A stretch of DNA of 64,000 nucleotides from Acidobacteriota bacterium (GTDB lineage Bacteria > Acidobacteriota > Blastocatellia > Pyrinomonadales > Pyrinomonadaceae). The stretch lies in the NCBI GenBank assembly GCA_003697135.1, contig RFGC01000037.1, positions 124,001 through 188,000 of the forward strand, written 5' to 3'. The notes beneath the pieces are model-generated. The model made no database searches, was not told the origin of the DNA, and was given only the letters and a program-made list of their open reading frames with translations. Within the stretch, counting starts at the first letter, position 1. Each line of letters starts with the position of its first letter. The translations under genes were made by a program, and so were the position numbers. Below, piece after piece: positions 17,422 through 25,954 of the stretch.

Positions 17422-18246
17422 TCAATACTGAACGAGGCTACCTTCACGTTTGGCTTTGCGGATTGCGCGTCCGAAAATCCAAACCGAAAAGGGCAGTAGA
17501 AAAATCAAGAAGGTCAACAAAATAAAAAGTTGGTTTTCCACTTCTTTGAAGTTTTTTCCCTGAATCAGAATGCCGCGAATCGCATCTAATCCGTGAGTTG
17601 AAGGGTTTATGTAAGAGATAGCCTTTCCGCCGAATTCTCCGAGCGTTTCCTGAAGCATTTCTTTTGGATAGAAGACGCCAGAAAAGAGAGCGGTTCCTGC
17701 GCCCAAGACAATTGCAAAGGGATCGCCTCTTTTGAAAACCATCGTGAAACTCGCCGACAGAATCCCGAAGCAGGCCAAAACCATTGTCGTCAAGGTCATG
17801 AACATCATCGCCAAAAGGAAACTTCCTTTGTATTCCACGTTGAAGAAGAACCACCCGAAGAAAAGATAAAGCGAAGAGTAAAAGGTTGCTTCGACATAAG
17901 CCCATGCGGAGCTTGATAAAATAACAGTTGGAACGTTTATGGGCGTTACTAAAATGCTTTCAAGTGTTCCCTGCATTTGCTCTTGCCTTATCGCATTTGC
18001 CAAGCTGGAAAATCCTACGAGAAAGTAATTCAGCATTGCCATTCCCGTAAGCCACGCAGTCAAAGGATTTCGCCATTGCTCATATTGGGCAAGCGGAAAT
18101 CCTGCGAAAATCCTTGATATGAAATAAAAGGTCGTTGTAACGCCGAGAATCCAAACGACACGAATGAAAAATTCTGCCCTATAGGAAAGTGCCAATTGAA
18201 AATCTCTTATCACAAATGCTCTTATTCGGCGAAGTAAGGTAATCAT
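17422..18246 (-). CDS. ABC-2 type transporter permease
   Basis: An inner-membrane permease of 274 residues with six hydrophobic segments and the ABC-2 export family layout: an N-terminal amphipathic region (RRIRAFVIRDFQLALSYRAEFFIR), GTLESILVTPI after the second segment, and FSGVFYPKEMLQETL before the last extracellular loop. It is similar to DrrB/NodJ-like exporters of lipids, polysaccharides or drugs. The matching ATPase gene is not adjacent, which is unusual for the family. It must be encoded elsewhere. The substrate is unknown. Confidence 0.85.
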   Translation of the reverse strand: MITLLRRIRAFVIRDFQLALSYRAEFFIRVVWILGVTTTFYFISRIFAGFPLAQYEQWRNPLTAWLTGMAMLNYFLVGFSSLANAIRQEQMQGTLESILVTPINVPTVILSSSAWAYVEATFYSSLYLFFGWFFFNVEYKGSFLLAMMFMTLTTMVLACFGILSASFTMVFKRGDPFAIVLGAGTALFSGVFYPKEMLQETLGEFGGKAISYINPSTHGLDAIRGILIQGKNFKEVENQLFILLTFLIFLLPFSVWIFGRAIRKAKREGSLVQY

Positions 18247-18358
18247 GGCGTTAGTTTCTTTGCAGAAAGTAACTCAAACTAGATTAAAGCACGAAAAAGT
18301 AACAAAAATCTATGAGTGCAAACGGGGCTAATGGAAATTTCGTTTGCTGAACAAAGGT

Positions 18359-20323
18359 TTAGAAATTGCTTTTCTTTCCGTTGTATTTTCTCGAAAGACG
18401 CATTATTTCTGCAACGCTCCATGCTTGGGCAAGGCATCCGCGCGGACTATAGGGCGGTTCAGCATCGAAAATCTCGGAGATTTGCCCAAGTCCGGCTTGC
18501 TCAATGTGGTTTCTGAAGGCTGATAAGAGTTCTGCGATTTTTTCTTCTCTTTCTGGGAAAACTTTCATGTAGGCATCGGCGAAAGCGCCTAAGAGCCATG
18601 GCCAAACAGTTCCCTGATGATATGCGCTATCGCGCTCGTTTGGTGAGCCGACGTAGCGCGGATGGTAATTTTTATCTCTCGGCGAAAGCGTTCTCAAACC
18701 GAATGGAGTTAGAAGCTCACGTTCAACCTTTTCGACTACTTTTCTTGAGCGTTCCATGTCCAGCATCGAGAAATGGAGACTTGCGGCGAATATCTGGTTA
18801 GGTCTGATGGTAGCGTCGCGTTCACCGTTAGAGACCACGTCGAAGAGGCAATCTTCTTCTTTGTTCCAGAAAAGTTGGTTGAAACTGTATCGTGCCGCTT
18901 CTGCCATCGAATCGTAAAGCATTTTTTCAGAGTAACTGCCGAATTTTTCAGCGAACGCCGACATTGTTTTTAGCGCGTTAAACCAAAGAGCTTGTATTTC
19001 GACGGGTTTACCGACTCTGGGCGTGACAGCGACGCCGTCAACTTTTGCATCCATCCAGGTAAGCTGAGAATTTTCCTCTCCAACGAAAAGAAGTCCGTCG
19101 GTATCAACATGAATTTGAAAACGAGTGCCTCGCAGATGCCATGCGATTATATCAGCGAGTTTTTCATAGAGGCGGTTGCGGACAAGATCGTAATCGCCCG
19201 TAGTTTCGGCGTAGGCTCTTATTGCTTCAAAATACCAGAGTGTTGCATCGGCTGTGTTATATTCTGGTTCTTCGCCCTGATCGGGGAAGCGGTTCGGAAT
19301 CATTCCTTGTGAGATGTATTTTGAAAACTCCAGAATTATGCTTCGTGCAATATCGAAACGGTTTGTTTCAAGTGTTAATCCCTTGAGCGAGATCATCGTA
19401 TCTCTCCCCCAATCAGCAAACCACGGATAACCGGCAATTACGCTGTATCCTTGATTGCGAGAGACAATGAATTTATCGGCGGCTAAAACAAGCTCCTTTT
19501 CAAATTCGTCCTTGGGTTTTGCATTTTCGATCAAATTCTCCCGTCTTTTGATTTCTTCTTTTTCGAGTTTTTCAATTTCCGAAAGCTTCTCTATTGAAGT
19601 GCCACAGGCAACTATCGCAGGGGCTTTGCTTAGATCGAATCTCAACAAAAACGGCTGGAATAAATCTTCGTGAAAATCAAATCCTCGCTCTTTTTCGATT
19701 TGATATTCAAAATTTCTATACCAGTAGCCCGTTTTCTCGACGCTTTCGGCGTTGTGTGTAAAGAAAATTTCTTGTTTTTCTGGATAAGGTTTGTAGCAAA
19801 TCGAATCACCGTCGCATTCAAAGTCCGAGTTTATAGCCGAATTTTCTCGCTGAAGGACGTGATAATCAACCGTGCAAACTAAAGGTTTTAGCTCAAGAAA
19901 AATTTCTGGTTTTGGTTTGCTGATTAGGCGATAACGGCAAAACACAGTATTTTTGCCTTGAACCATGAAGACAGTTTTTTCTATCTCAACGTCGTTTATG
20001 CGGAAAGTCCATGTAGGGAAAGGATTGAGACAGAAAGATTTTATATGTTTGTAGCCTTGCGGAAAGATCACGTTGGGCTGATACTGATTTGCAGAAAGGT
20101 GATAAACTTCATCGCCTATGAAGAGAGTTTCCTCGAATTTCGACAAAAGGCGAATTCTGCCGACCGGTGGACAAAGCGAAGCTGTCAAAAGCGAGTGGTA
20201 ACGTCTGGTGTTTATGCCTGAGATGCTTCCGCAGGCGAATCCACCTATCCCGTTAGTCTCTAGCCATTCTCTCGATGTTGATTCTTCAATGTCGGTGCAG
20301 ATTTTTTCATCAAAAGTTATCAT
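18359..20323 (-). CDS. Glycogen debranching enzyme, amylo-alpha-1,6-glucosidase (GH133-like)
   Basis: A cytoplasmic glycosidase of about 654 residues that removes alpha-1,6 branch stubs from glycogen. The N-terminal GDE_N domain starts REWLETNGIGGFACGSISGINTRRYHSLL. The catalytic (alpha/alpha)6 barrel contains AGYPWFADWGRDTMISLKGL, NRFPDQGEEPEYNTADATLW and NERDSAYHQGTVWPWLLGAF, which include the acidic residues of the archaeal/bacterial AGL family. The frame is open to 20500, but the extra 59 residues are cysteine-rich and unlike the family. The ATG at 20323 (MITFDEKI) gives the expected N-terminus. Other glycogen genes are not in the window. Confidence 0.9.
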   Translation of the reverse strand: MITFDEKICTDIEESTSREWLETNGIGGFACGSISGINTRRYHSLLTASLCPPVGRIRLLSKFEETLFIGDEVYHLSANQYQPNVIFPQGYKHIKSFCLNPFPTWTFRINDVEIEKTVFMVQGKNTVFCRYRLISKPKPEIFLELKPLVCTVDYHVLQRENSAINSDFECDGDSICYKPYPEKQEIFFTHNAESVEKTGYWYRNFEYQIEKERGFDFHEDLFQPFLLRFDLSKAPAIVACGTSIEKLSEIEKLEKEEIKRRENLIENAKPKDEFEKELVLAADKFIVSRNQGYSVIAGYPWFADWGRDTMISLKGLTLETNRFDIARSIILEFSKYISQGMIPNRFPDQGEEPEYNTADATLWYFEAIRAYAETTGDYDLVRNRLYEKLADIIAWHLRGTRFQIHVDTDGLLFVGEENSQLTWMDAKVDGVAVTPRVGKPVEIQALWFNALKTMSAFAEKFGSYSEKMLYDSMAEAARYSFNQLFWNKEEDCLFDVVSNGERDATIRPNQIFAASLHFSMLDMERSRKVVEKVERELLTPFGLRTLSPRDKNYHPRYVGSPNERDSAYHQGTVWPWLLGAFADAYMKVFPEREEKIAELLSAFRNHIEQAGLGQISEIFDAEPPYSPRGCLAQAWSVAEIMRLSRKYNGKKSNF

Positions 20324-20380
20324 TTTCAAAAGTTGCGACAAACGAAAATAGTGTAGCAGATTTTTCACATCGAATCGAAA

Positions 20381-20545
20381 GCCATGAAAGCCACCACAGA
20401 CACAGAGGAAGACAGAGAACAAATGAGAATAGCAAGGAAGGCGGGCATGTTGACGAGCATCTTTGCAAACGGCTTCACAGAGGATAACTGCAAATAACAA
20501 GGGAATTTTGTGTTTTCTTTGTGTTTGCGGTGGTGCTTTGGAATT
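20381..20545. repeat. Degenerate intergenic inverted repeat (CACAGACACAGAGG type)
   Basis: The left arm GCCACCACAGACACAGAGG near 20388 has a degenerate inverse partner, TTTGTGTTTGCGGTGGTGC, near 20520. A third fragment, CACAGAGGATAA, lies at about 20477. Arrays of CACAGAGACACAGAG palindromes are common intergenic repeats in several phyla. The region between the debranching enzyme and yceD contains nothing else apart from the promoter at its right end. Confidence 0.45.
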
Positions 20546-20567
20546 TTATCTCAGGTTGTCCGTTGGT

Positions 20568-20595
20568 TTGACAGAGGATTATCAAAAGTTATAAT
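20568..20595 (+). promoter_or_regulatory. Consensus sigma-70 promoter of the yceD-rpmF-fab cluster
   Basis: TTGACA (20568-20573), 16 bases, TATAAT (20590-20595): both hexamers are perfect. Transcription would start near 20602, leaving about 15 bases before the ATG at 20617 with no clear Shine-Dalgarno. This fits a strong constitutive promoter for ribosomal protein L32 and fatty-acid synthesis. Confidence 0.8.
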
Positions 20596-20616
20596 AAAGT
20601 CTTTTGTTACCGTGAA

Positions 20617-21129
20617 ATGATTGTTCAACTGACTCAACTTGAACAGCCTGAAATATCTGTATGCGAGGCAATTGAAGTATCGGAAATCGAATGGGACGAA
20701 GAAGACGTTACGATAGCCGAAGCAATACAGATAAAAGTAAACATTACCAAAGGCGATGTTCAGGTTAGAGTCGAAGGTCTAATAGACGCGAAACTTAATG
20801 CGAATTGTTCCAGGTGCTTTGAAGAAGTCAAGATTGAAAAAGAGATTATTTTCAAGGCTGATTACGTTACAAGAGAGAATTTCTCGAAAGAGCTTGAGTT
20901 AGAACTCAAGAAAGAAGACTTGGATGTTTCGATCTTTGATGGTGAAAATCTTGACTTGGCAGAGGTTGTCAGAGAACAAATACTGCTTAGCTTGCCTACG
21001 CAGATTCTCTGCCGCGACGATTGCAAAGGGCTATGCGGTATTTGCTGGGCGAATCTGAATAAGCAATCTTGCAATTGCCATCAAAGCGAACTTCAAATGC
21101 GTTGGATTCAGTTGAAAAGTTTGAATTGA
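20617..21129 (+). CDS. YceD/DUF177 family protein (23S rRNA accumulation)
   Basis: A 170-residue soluble protein of the YceD family, which supports 23S rRNA accumulation and is nearly always encoded before rpmF. Two Cys pairs are visible: NCSRCFEEV in the middle and CRDDCKGLCGICWANLNKQSCNC near the end, the typical C-terminal CxxxCxGLCxxCG-like zinc motif with one substitution (W for P-x-C-G). It is followed by rpmF after about 60 bases. Confidence 0.88.
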   Translation: MIVQLTQLEQPEISVCEAIEVSEIEWDEEDVTIAEAIQIKVNITKGDVQVRVEGLIDAKLNANCSRCFEEVKIEKEIIFKADYVTRENFSKELELELKKEDLDVSIFDGENLDLAEVVREQILLSLPTQILCRDDCKGLCGICWANLNKQSCNCHQSELQMRWIQLKSLN

Positions 21130-21186
21130 TTTGCTTTTGATTAAACTTCGAGTGTTTGTAAATAACAGAAACGGAGAAGATAAAAG

Positions 21187-21372
21187 ATGCCAAATCCGAA
21201 GAGAAGACATTCAAAATCCAGAACGCGTAAAAGACGCTCTCATGATGCGCTCAAAGTTCCGCAGTTTTACTATGACAAAGATAGCGGTGAGCCTGTGCAA
21301 CCGCATCGCATAAACTTGAAGACTGGAACCTACAGAGGGCGGAAGATCATTGAAGTCAAGAAGGAAAAATGA
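21187..21372 (+). CDS. rpmF: 50S ribosomal protein L32
   Basis: A 61-residue protein starting MPNPKRRHSKSRTRKRRSHDAL, the basic N-terminal extension of bL32. The C-terminal half (GEPVQPHRINLKTGTYRGRKII) lacks the four zinc-binding cysteines seen in many Gram-positive L32 proteins and resembles the zinc-free type of E. coli. The ATG follows GAGAAGATAAAAG. The stop overlaps the fabH start as ATGA, which couples ribosome and lipid synthesis genes, a common arrangement. Confidence 0.95.
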   Translation: MPNPKRRHSKSRTRKRRSHDALKVPQFYYDKDSGEPVQPHRINLKTGTYRGRKIIEVKKEK

Positions 21373-22355
21373 GTAAGGTCAACGCAGGAATTCTTGGGAT
21401 GGGACATGCTTATCCAAGCGGTATTTTGACTAATGCCGACTTGGAGAAGATGGTTGATACTTCTGATGAGTGGATAACGACGCGCACTGGGATAAAACAG
21501 CGTCACAAGGCTGATGCGGATGAATACACTTCGCAGTTTGCTGTAAAGGCGGGAAAGAAGGCTCTTCAGTGTGCGCAGATTTCGCCAAAGGATATTGATA
21601 TAATAGTTTGCGCAACAACGACGCCCGATCAAATCCTGCCTTCGACCGGCTGCATCATTCAAAGGGAGTTGGGTTGCGAAAATGCAGCAGGAATGGATTT
21701 GTTCGCCGCTTGCTCCGGTTTTATTTATGGGATAACGATGGTCGAGTCCATGATCCGAACCGGGCAAATCCGCTATGCGCTCGTTATAGGAGCAGAGGTT
21801 TTAACGAAGTATGTTGACTACACTGATCGCTCAACATGCGTTTTGTTTGGGGACGGAGCCGGAGCGGCAGTTTTAGGACCTGTCCCGCCAGATAAAGGTA
21901 TTTTGGCAACAAAGATTCGCTCTGACGGGCGTTACGAAGAGCAACTTTATGCTCCCGGCGGTGGCACGCGCTACGGAACAACTCATGAAACTATAGAAAA
22001 GCGAATGCATTACTTCAAGATGAAGGGCAACGAGCTTTTCAAAATCGCAGTGCGTTCGATGGCGGACATTTCGGCAGAAATTCTCGAAAAGGCTGGTGTG
22101 ACGATTGATGACGTTGACCTTGTGATTCCGCATCAAGCAAACCAAAGAATCACTGATGCTGTCGCCCAAAGGCTCGGAGTTCCGCCTGAGAAAGTTTATT
22201 CAAACATTGCATATCACGGTAACACTTCTTCAGCTTCGATTCCGATTGCAATGGATGAATGTATTGAAATGGGGAAAATCAAAGATGGCACTCTGGTTCT
22301 GATAACAGCTTTCGGTGGTGGAGTTACCTGGGGCGCTTCTTTGATAAGATTCTAG
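21369..22355 (+). CDS. fabH: 3-oxoacyl-[acyl-carrier-protein] synthase III
   Basis: This enzyme starts fatty-acid synthesis by condensing acetyl- (or branched acyl-) CoA with malonyl-ACP. It has 328 residues. The catalytic triad is visible as Cys in LFAACSGFIYG, His in VIPHQANQRI and Asn in AYHGNTSSASIP. The C-terminal TAFGGGVTWGASLIRF is typical. In most bacteria plsX lies between rpmF and fabH, and here it is missing. fabD follows after about 65 bases. Confidence 0.95.
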   Translation: MSKVNAGILGMGHAYPSGILTNADLEKMVDTSDEWITTRTGIKQRHKADADEYTSQFAVKAGKKALQCAQISPKDIDIIVCATTTPDQILPSTGCIIQRELGCENAAGMDLFAACSGFIYGITMVESMIRTGQIRYALVIGAEVLTKYVDYTDRSTCVLFGDGAGAAVLGPVPPDKGILATKIRSDGRYEEQLYAPGGGTRYGTTHETIEKRMHYFKMKGNELFKIAVRSMADISAEILEKAGVTIDDVDLVIPHQANQRITDAVAQRLGVPPEKVYSNIAYHGNTSSASIPIAMDECIEMGKIKDGTLVLITAFGGGVTWGASLIRF

Positions 22356-22421
22356 AAACTTCGATTGCGAATTTGATGGTGAATCAATTGGCAGATTTTA
22401 AGCCCGTTTGAGGAAGCGATT

Positions 22422-23357
22422 ATGCCTAAAATAGCGTTCGTTTTTCCGGGTCAGGGAAGCCAAGTAGTAGGAATGGGCAAAGATTTTTACGATAACTTTG
22501 CGCCTGCCCGTGAGTGTTTTCAAAAAGCTGATGAAGCGTTAGGCTTTTCGATAAGCAAGCTTTGCTTTGATGGCCCGATGGAAGAACTGACGCTAACTCG
22601 CAACACACAACCTGCTATTTTGACAACATCAATAGCAATTTACGAAGTCATGAAAGCCGAAGGCTTTCCTCAGCCTGATGCGGTTGCAGGCCACAGTTTG
22701 GGAGAATACAGTGCATTAGTTGCCGCAGAAGCCTTGAGTTTTACGGATGCTGTTAAGATAGTTCACAATCGCGGTCGTTACATGCAAGAAGCTGTCCCGG
22801 TCGGTGTCGGAGCTATGGCGGCGATTCTGGGTTTGGACGTCGAAATCATAGAGCAAACCTGCGCCGAGATAGCAAAAGATGGAAAGGTTTGTTCGCCTGC
22901 CAACATAAATTCGCCATCCCAAGTAGTCATTGCAGGACATGCGGAAGTAATTGACGAAGCCATTGAAGCGCTTAAACAGAAGGGCGCAAAAAGAGCGATT
23001 AAGCTGAATGTTTCTGCACCTTTTCATTGCAAATTGATGATGCCTGCACAAGAGAAATTGGCTCTGGATTTAGAGAAAATAAGCTTTTGTGATTTGAAGT
23101 TTCCCATAGTTGAAAATGTTTCTGCCGAACTGAACAAAAGCGGTGAAAGAGCGCGAAAGGCTTTGGTTGAACAGGTTTCATCGCCGGTTCGTTGGGCAGA
23201 GTCCGTAAGCAGGCTTATTCAAGAAGGTGTCGAAACCTTTGTTGAAATTGGGCCGGGCAAGGTTTTATCAGGTTTAATAAAACAAATCAATCGTGATGTT
23301 CGCTGTTTGAACATCGAAAATGTTCAAAATCTAGAAGAAGTAAGGAGAAATTTATAG
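22422..23357 (+). CDS. fabD: [Acyl-carrier-protein] S-malonyltransferase
   Basis: The enzyme transfers malonyl from CoA to ACP. The 311-residue protein opens with [19 protein letters not shown], has the nucleophile elbow [14 protein letters not shown] (Ser) and the catalytic His in SAPFHCKLM. The C-terminal [18 protein letters not shown] is standard. acpP starts two bases after its stop, so the pair is tightly coupled. Confidence 0.95.
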   Translation: MPKIAFVFPGQGSQVVGMGKDFYDNFAPARECFQKADEALGFSISKLCFDGPMEELTLTRNTQPAILTTSIAIYEVMKAEGFPQPDAVAGHSLGEYSALVAAEALSFTDAVKIVHNRGRYMQEAVPVGVGAMAAILGLDVEIIEQTCAEIAKDGKVCSPANINSPSQVVIAGHAEVIDEAIEALKQKGAKRAIKLNVSAPFHCKLMMPAQEKLALDLEKISFCDLKFPIVENVSAELNKSGERARKALVEQVSSPVRWAESVSRLIQEGVETFVEIGPGKVLSGLIKQINRDVRCLNIENVQNLEEVRRNL

Positions 23358-23359
23358 CT

Positions 23360-23614
23360 ATGGCAGAGAATGTTCTTGAGATTCAAGAGAAAATCAAAAG
23401 CATCATCGCCGATGAATTAGGCGTTGATGAAGAACAGGTTACGGAAAATGCGCGCTTTATCGAGGATTTGGGAGCCGATTCTCTCGATATAGTCGAGCTT
23501 ATAATGCGCTTTGAAGAGGAATTCGGCATCGAAATCCCCGATGAAGATGCTGAAAAGATGCAATCCGTTCGTGACGCTTTTGAATACGTCAAGCAAAAGA
23601 TAAAAGCGGAATAA
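23360..23614 (+). CDS. acpP: Acyl carrier protein
   Basis: An acidic 84-residue carrier. The phosphopantetheine attachment site is the Ser of [14 protein letters not shown]. Helix II and III residues ([15 protein letters not shown]) are conserved. It follows fabD by two bases. A hairpin at 23621-23649 lies just downstream, before fabF. The usual fabG is not between fabD and acpP. Confidence 0.96.
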   Translation: MAENVLEIQEKIKSIIADELGVDEEQVTENARFIEDLGADSLDIVELIMRFEEEFGIEIPDEDAEKMQSVRDAFEYVKQKIKAE

Positions 23615-23620
23615 ACAGAC

Positions 23621-23649
23621 GGGCGATCGAAGTTTTTGACGGATCGCCC
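23621..23649 (+). other. Hairpin between acpP and fabF, possible partial terminator or processing site
   Basis: GGGCGATC (23621-23628) pairs perfectly with GATCGCCC (23642-23649) around a 13-base loop. Only a weak T-rich stretch follows, so read-through to fabF is likely. It could set a higher mRNA level for acpP than for fabF. Confidence 0.5.
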
Positions 23650-23749
23650 ATAATTTCAATTGCTATTTTGAAAAGTTTTGGAAACTAACTAGAAGATTTG
23701 ATTTTTGGCTGTTCAAAACCAAACAGCTTTAGCAGATATTCGAGGATTT

Positions 23750-24994
23750 ATGGCAAAAAGACGCGTCGTTGTTACGGGGTTAGGTTTAATCACGCCTTGC
23801 GGTAACGATGTTCCTTCGACGTGGGCGGCGTTGATGGAAGGGAAAAGCGGGGCTGATTATATCAAGAAATTCGACACCGAAGGCTTTGACGTCAAGATCG
23901 CTTGTGAGGTGAAAAACTTCAACCCGGAAGACTATCTTGACAAAAAGGAAGCTCGGCGCATGGGTGCATTTTCGCATTTTGCGATTGCGGCGTCTGATGA
24001 AGCCATCAAAGATAGCGGCTTGAAAATAGACGAATCAAATGCTGACATGGTCGGAACTTACATAAGTTCTGGCATAGGCGATTTCTGGGCTATTGAAAGA
24101 GAGCATGAGAAACTTCTCAAGTATGGACCTAACAGAATTTCGCCGTTTTTCATTGTTTCAGCGATAGTCAATCTGGCAGCAGGTAACGTTTCGATTCGCT
24201 ATGGTGCTAAAGGTCCTAATTCTGCAACTGCTACCGCTTGCTCAGCAGGCGCTCACGCCATCGGAGACAGCTTTAGAATAATCGAAAGAGGCGACGCTGA
24301 TGCGATGATCTGCGGTGGCACGGAAAGCGCAATTACTCCTATGGCGGTTGCTGGATTTGACTCGATGCGTGCGCTTTCACGCAGAAACGACGATCCCAAG
24401 AAGGCTTCGCGTCCTTTTGATGCCACGCGTGATGGTTTCGTAATCGGAGAAGGCGCCGGAATAATGATTTTGGAAGAGTTAGAATTTGCCAAAGCCAGAG
24501 GTGCAAAAATTTATGCCGAGATAGTCGGATACGGAATGACGGGTGATGCGTATCACGTCACACAGCCCGATGAAACCGCATCAGGAGCGGTTAGAGCCAT
24601 GCAGAAAGCAATCAAAGATGCTGGAATTCGCCCAGAGCAGGTCGGCTATATCAATGCTCATGGGACTTCTACTCCATATAACGACAAATTCGAGACTTTG
24701 GCAATCAAGAAGGTCTTTGGTGAACATGCCTACAAACTGGCGGTTAGCTCGACAAAATCAATGACAGGACATGCTTTGGGTGCGGCTGGCGGAATCGAAG
24801 CTGTCATAACAGTTTTAGCTTTGGCAAATCAGATGCTACCGCCAACGATAAACTACGAAAATCCTGATCCGGATTGCGATCTTGATTACGTGCCGAACAA
24901 GGCGCGACCAGCTCAAATAGAATACGCTTTATCAAACAGCTTTGGCTTCGGCGGAACTAACGCCTGCCTTCTTTTCAAACGATACGACGGTTGA
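23750..24994 (+). CDS. fabF: 3-oxoacyl-[acyl-carrier-protein] synthase II
   Basis: The elongating condensing enzyme of fatty-acid synthesis, about 414 residues. The active site shows Cys in TATACSAGAHAIG and two His in INAHGTSTPYND and KSMTGHALGAAG. NSFGFGGTNACLLFKRY closes the protein. The open frame begins at a TTG at 23705, but MAKRRVVVTGLGLITPCG at 23750 is the true family N-terminus and has GAGG just upstream. Confidence 0.95.
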   Translation: MAKRRVVVTGLGLITPCGNDVPSTWAALMEGKSGADYIKKFDTEGFDVKIACEVKNFNPEDYLDKKEARRMGAFSHFAIAASDEAIKDSGLKIDESNADMVGTYISSGIGDFWAIEREHEKLLKYGPNRISPFFIVSAIVNLAAGNVSIRYGAKGPNSATATACSAGAHAIGDSFRIIERGDADAMICGGTESAITPMAVAGFDSMRALSRRNDDPKKASRPFDATRDGFVIGEGAGIMILEELEFAKARGAKIYAEIVGYGMTGDAYHVTQPDETASGAVRAMQKAIKDAGIRPEQVGYINAHGTSTPYNDKFETLAIKKVFGEHAYKLAVSSTKSMTGHALGAAGGIEAVITVLALANQMLPPTINYENPDPDCDLDYVPNKARPAQIEYALSNSFGFGGTNACLLFKRYDG

Positions 24995-25041
24995 ATCTTT
25001 CCGCCTAAGAACCTGTGAAAATTTCCTGCTTATTGAGATTG

Positions 25042-25059
25042 TGAATGAATAATCATTCA
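25042..25059 (+). promoter_or_regulatory. FadR (TetR-type) operator in front of etfBA
   Basis: TGAATGAATAATCATTCA is an exact match to the palindromic consensus TGAATGAMTANTCATTCA of the Bacillus FadR repressor of fatty-acid beta-oxidation, which in Bacillus also controls etfB-etfA. It ends one base before the -35 box of the etfBA promoter, so a bound repressor would hinder RNA polymerase. The match to the consensus is seen directly. The identity of the regulator here is inferred. Confidence 0.7.
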
Positions 25060-25060
25060 T

Positions 25061-25089
25061 TTGATTTGAGTCGAACGAAAAATTATAAT
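25061..25089 (+). promoter_or_regulatory. Promoter of etfBA
   Basis: TTGATT (25061-25066), 17 bases, TATAAT (25084-25089). It adjoins the FadR-type palindrome. A short leader with AAAGG precedes the ATG at 25104. Confidence 0.65.
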
Positions 25090-25103
25090 CGGAAACAAAG
25101 GCT

Positions 25104-25880
25104 ATGAAAATCGTTGTATTGATGAAGCAAGTTGCAAACAAGGATGCAGTTTTACGCATTCGTAGCGATGGCAAATGGATAGAAGAAGCAGATGTAGCCA
25201 TGCAGACGAATGAATCCGATGGCTACGCCTTGGAAGAGGCTCTCAGATTAAAGGAAGCAAAAGGCGAAGGTGAAGTTGTTGTTTGCTCTCTTGGTGGTGC
25301 ATCAGCGAAAGCGGTTATCAAAGATGCTTTAGCACGCGGAGCCGATAGAGCCATTCATATTTTGGTGGAAGAATCTTACAAACTTTCTCCTTATCAAACC
25401 GCAAAGATAATAGCCGAGGCAATCAAGGACGAGCAAGCAGATTTGATTTTCACGGGACTTCAATCTGATGATGTCGGATACGGACAAACCGGCGTTATCC
25501 TTGCAGAACTCCTAGGCATTCCGCATGCAACGATTGTTATAGAAGTTGACCGAAGCAGTCTCAATGGCACTTTGCGCGTTAAACGTGAGCTTGAAAGCGG
25601 ATGGTATCAGTGGTTCAAATATCGTTTGCCTGCGCTTTTTACGATCCAGTCAGGAATCTCGCAAATTCGCTATGCAACTTTGCAAGGCATCATGAAGGCA
25701 AAATCTAAGCCTGTTAAAGAGATACAGGCGACGATACCTGAATTTCCATCAGCGCAAAAGATAGAAAAAATTTATCTGCCTTTGAAAACAAAGCAAACTC
25801 AGCTTCTCGGCAACGGCGATGCCAAGCGAGGTGCAATTGAGCTTGTAGAAAAGCTGAGAACAGAGGTTCGGGTTTTATAG
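25104..25880 (+). CDS. etfB: Electron transfer flavoprotein, beta subunit
   Basis: A 258-residue subunit that, with EtfA, carries electrons from acyl-CoA dehydrogenases to the respiratory chain. It starts MKIVVLMKQVANKDAVLRI and has the AMP-binding region DLIFTGLQSDDVGYGQTGVILAELLGIPHATIV and the C-terminal KSKPVKEI loop. etfA follows after 74 bases. An acyl-CoA dehydrogenase at 41.6 kb is a plausible partner. Regulation is probably through the FadR-type operator upstream. Confidence 0.93.
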   Translation: MKIVVLMKQVANKDAVLRIRSDGKWIEEADVAMQTNESDGYALEEALRLKEAKGEGEVVVCSLGGASAKAVIKDALARGADRAIHILVEESYKLSPYQTAKIIAEAIKDEQADLIFTGLQSDDVGYGQTGVILAELLGIPHATIVIEVDRSSLNGTLRVKRELESGWYQWFKYRLPALFTIQSGISQIRYATLQGIMKAKSKPVKEIQATIPEFPSAQKIEKIYLPLKTKQTQLLGNGDAKRGAIELVEKLRTEVRVL

Positions 25881-25954
25881 TTTTTGCAAAGGCGAAAATT
25901 AAAAATCTCTGAAGTTTCAATCCAATTTCTAGGACTTAACGGAAAAGAGGCGTT

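Noticed and set aside
18359-20500. Longer debranching enzyme starting at 20500
   Set aside because: The extra 59 residues are Cys/His-rich and overlap the intergenic repeat. The ATG at 20323 fits the family.
21187-21372. Zinc-free L32 as an unusual zinc-starvation paralogue
   Set aside because: Cysteine-free L32 is a normal form in many bacteria, including E. coli, and the gene is in its usual operon.
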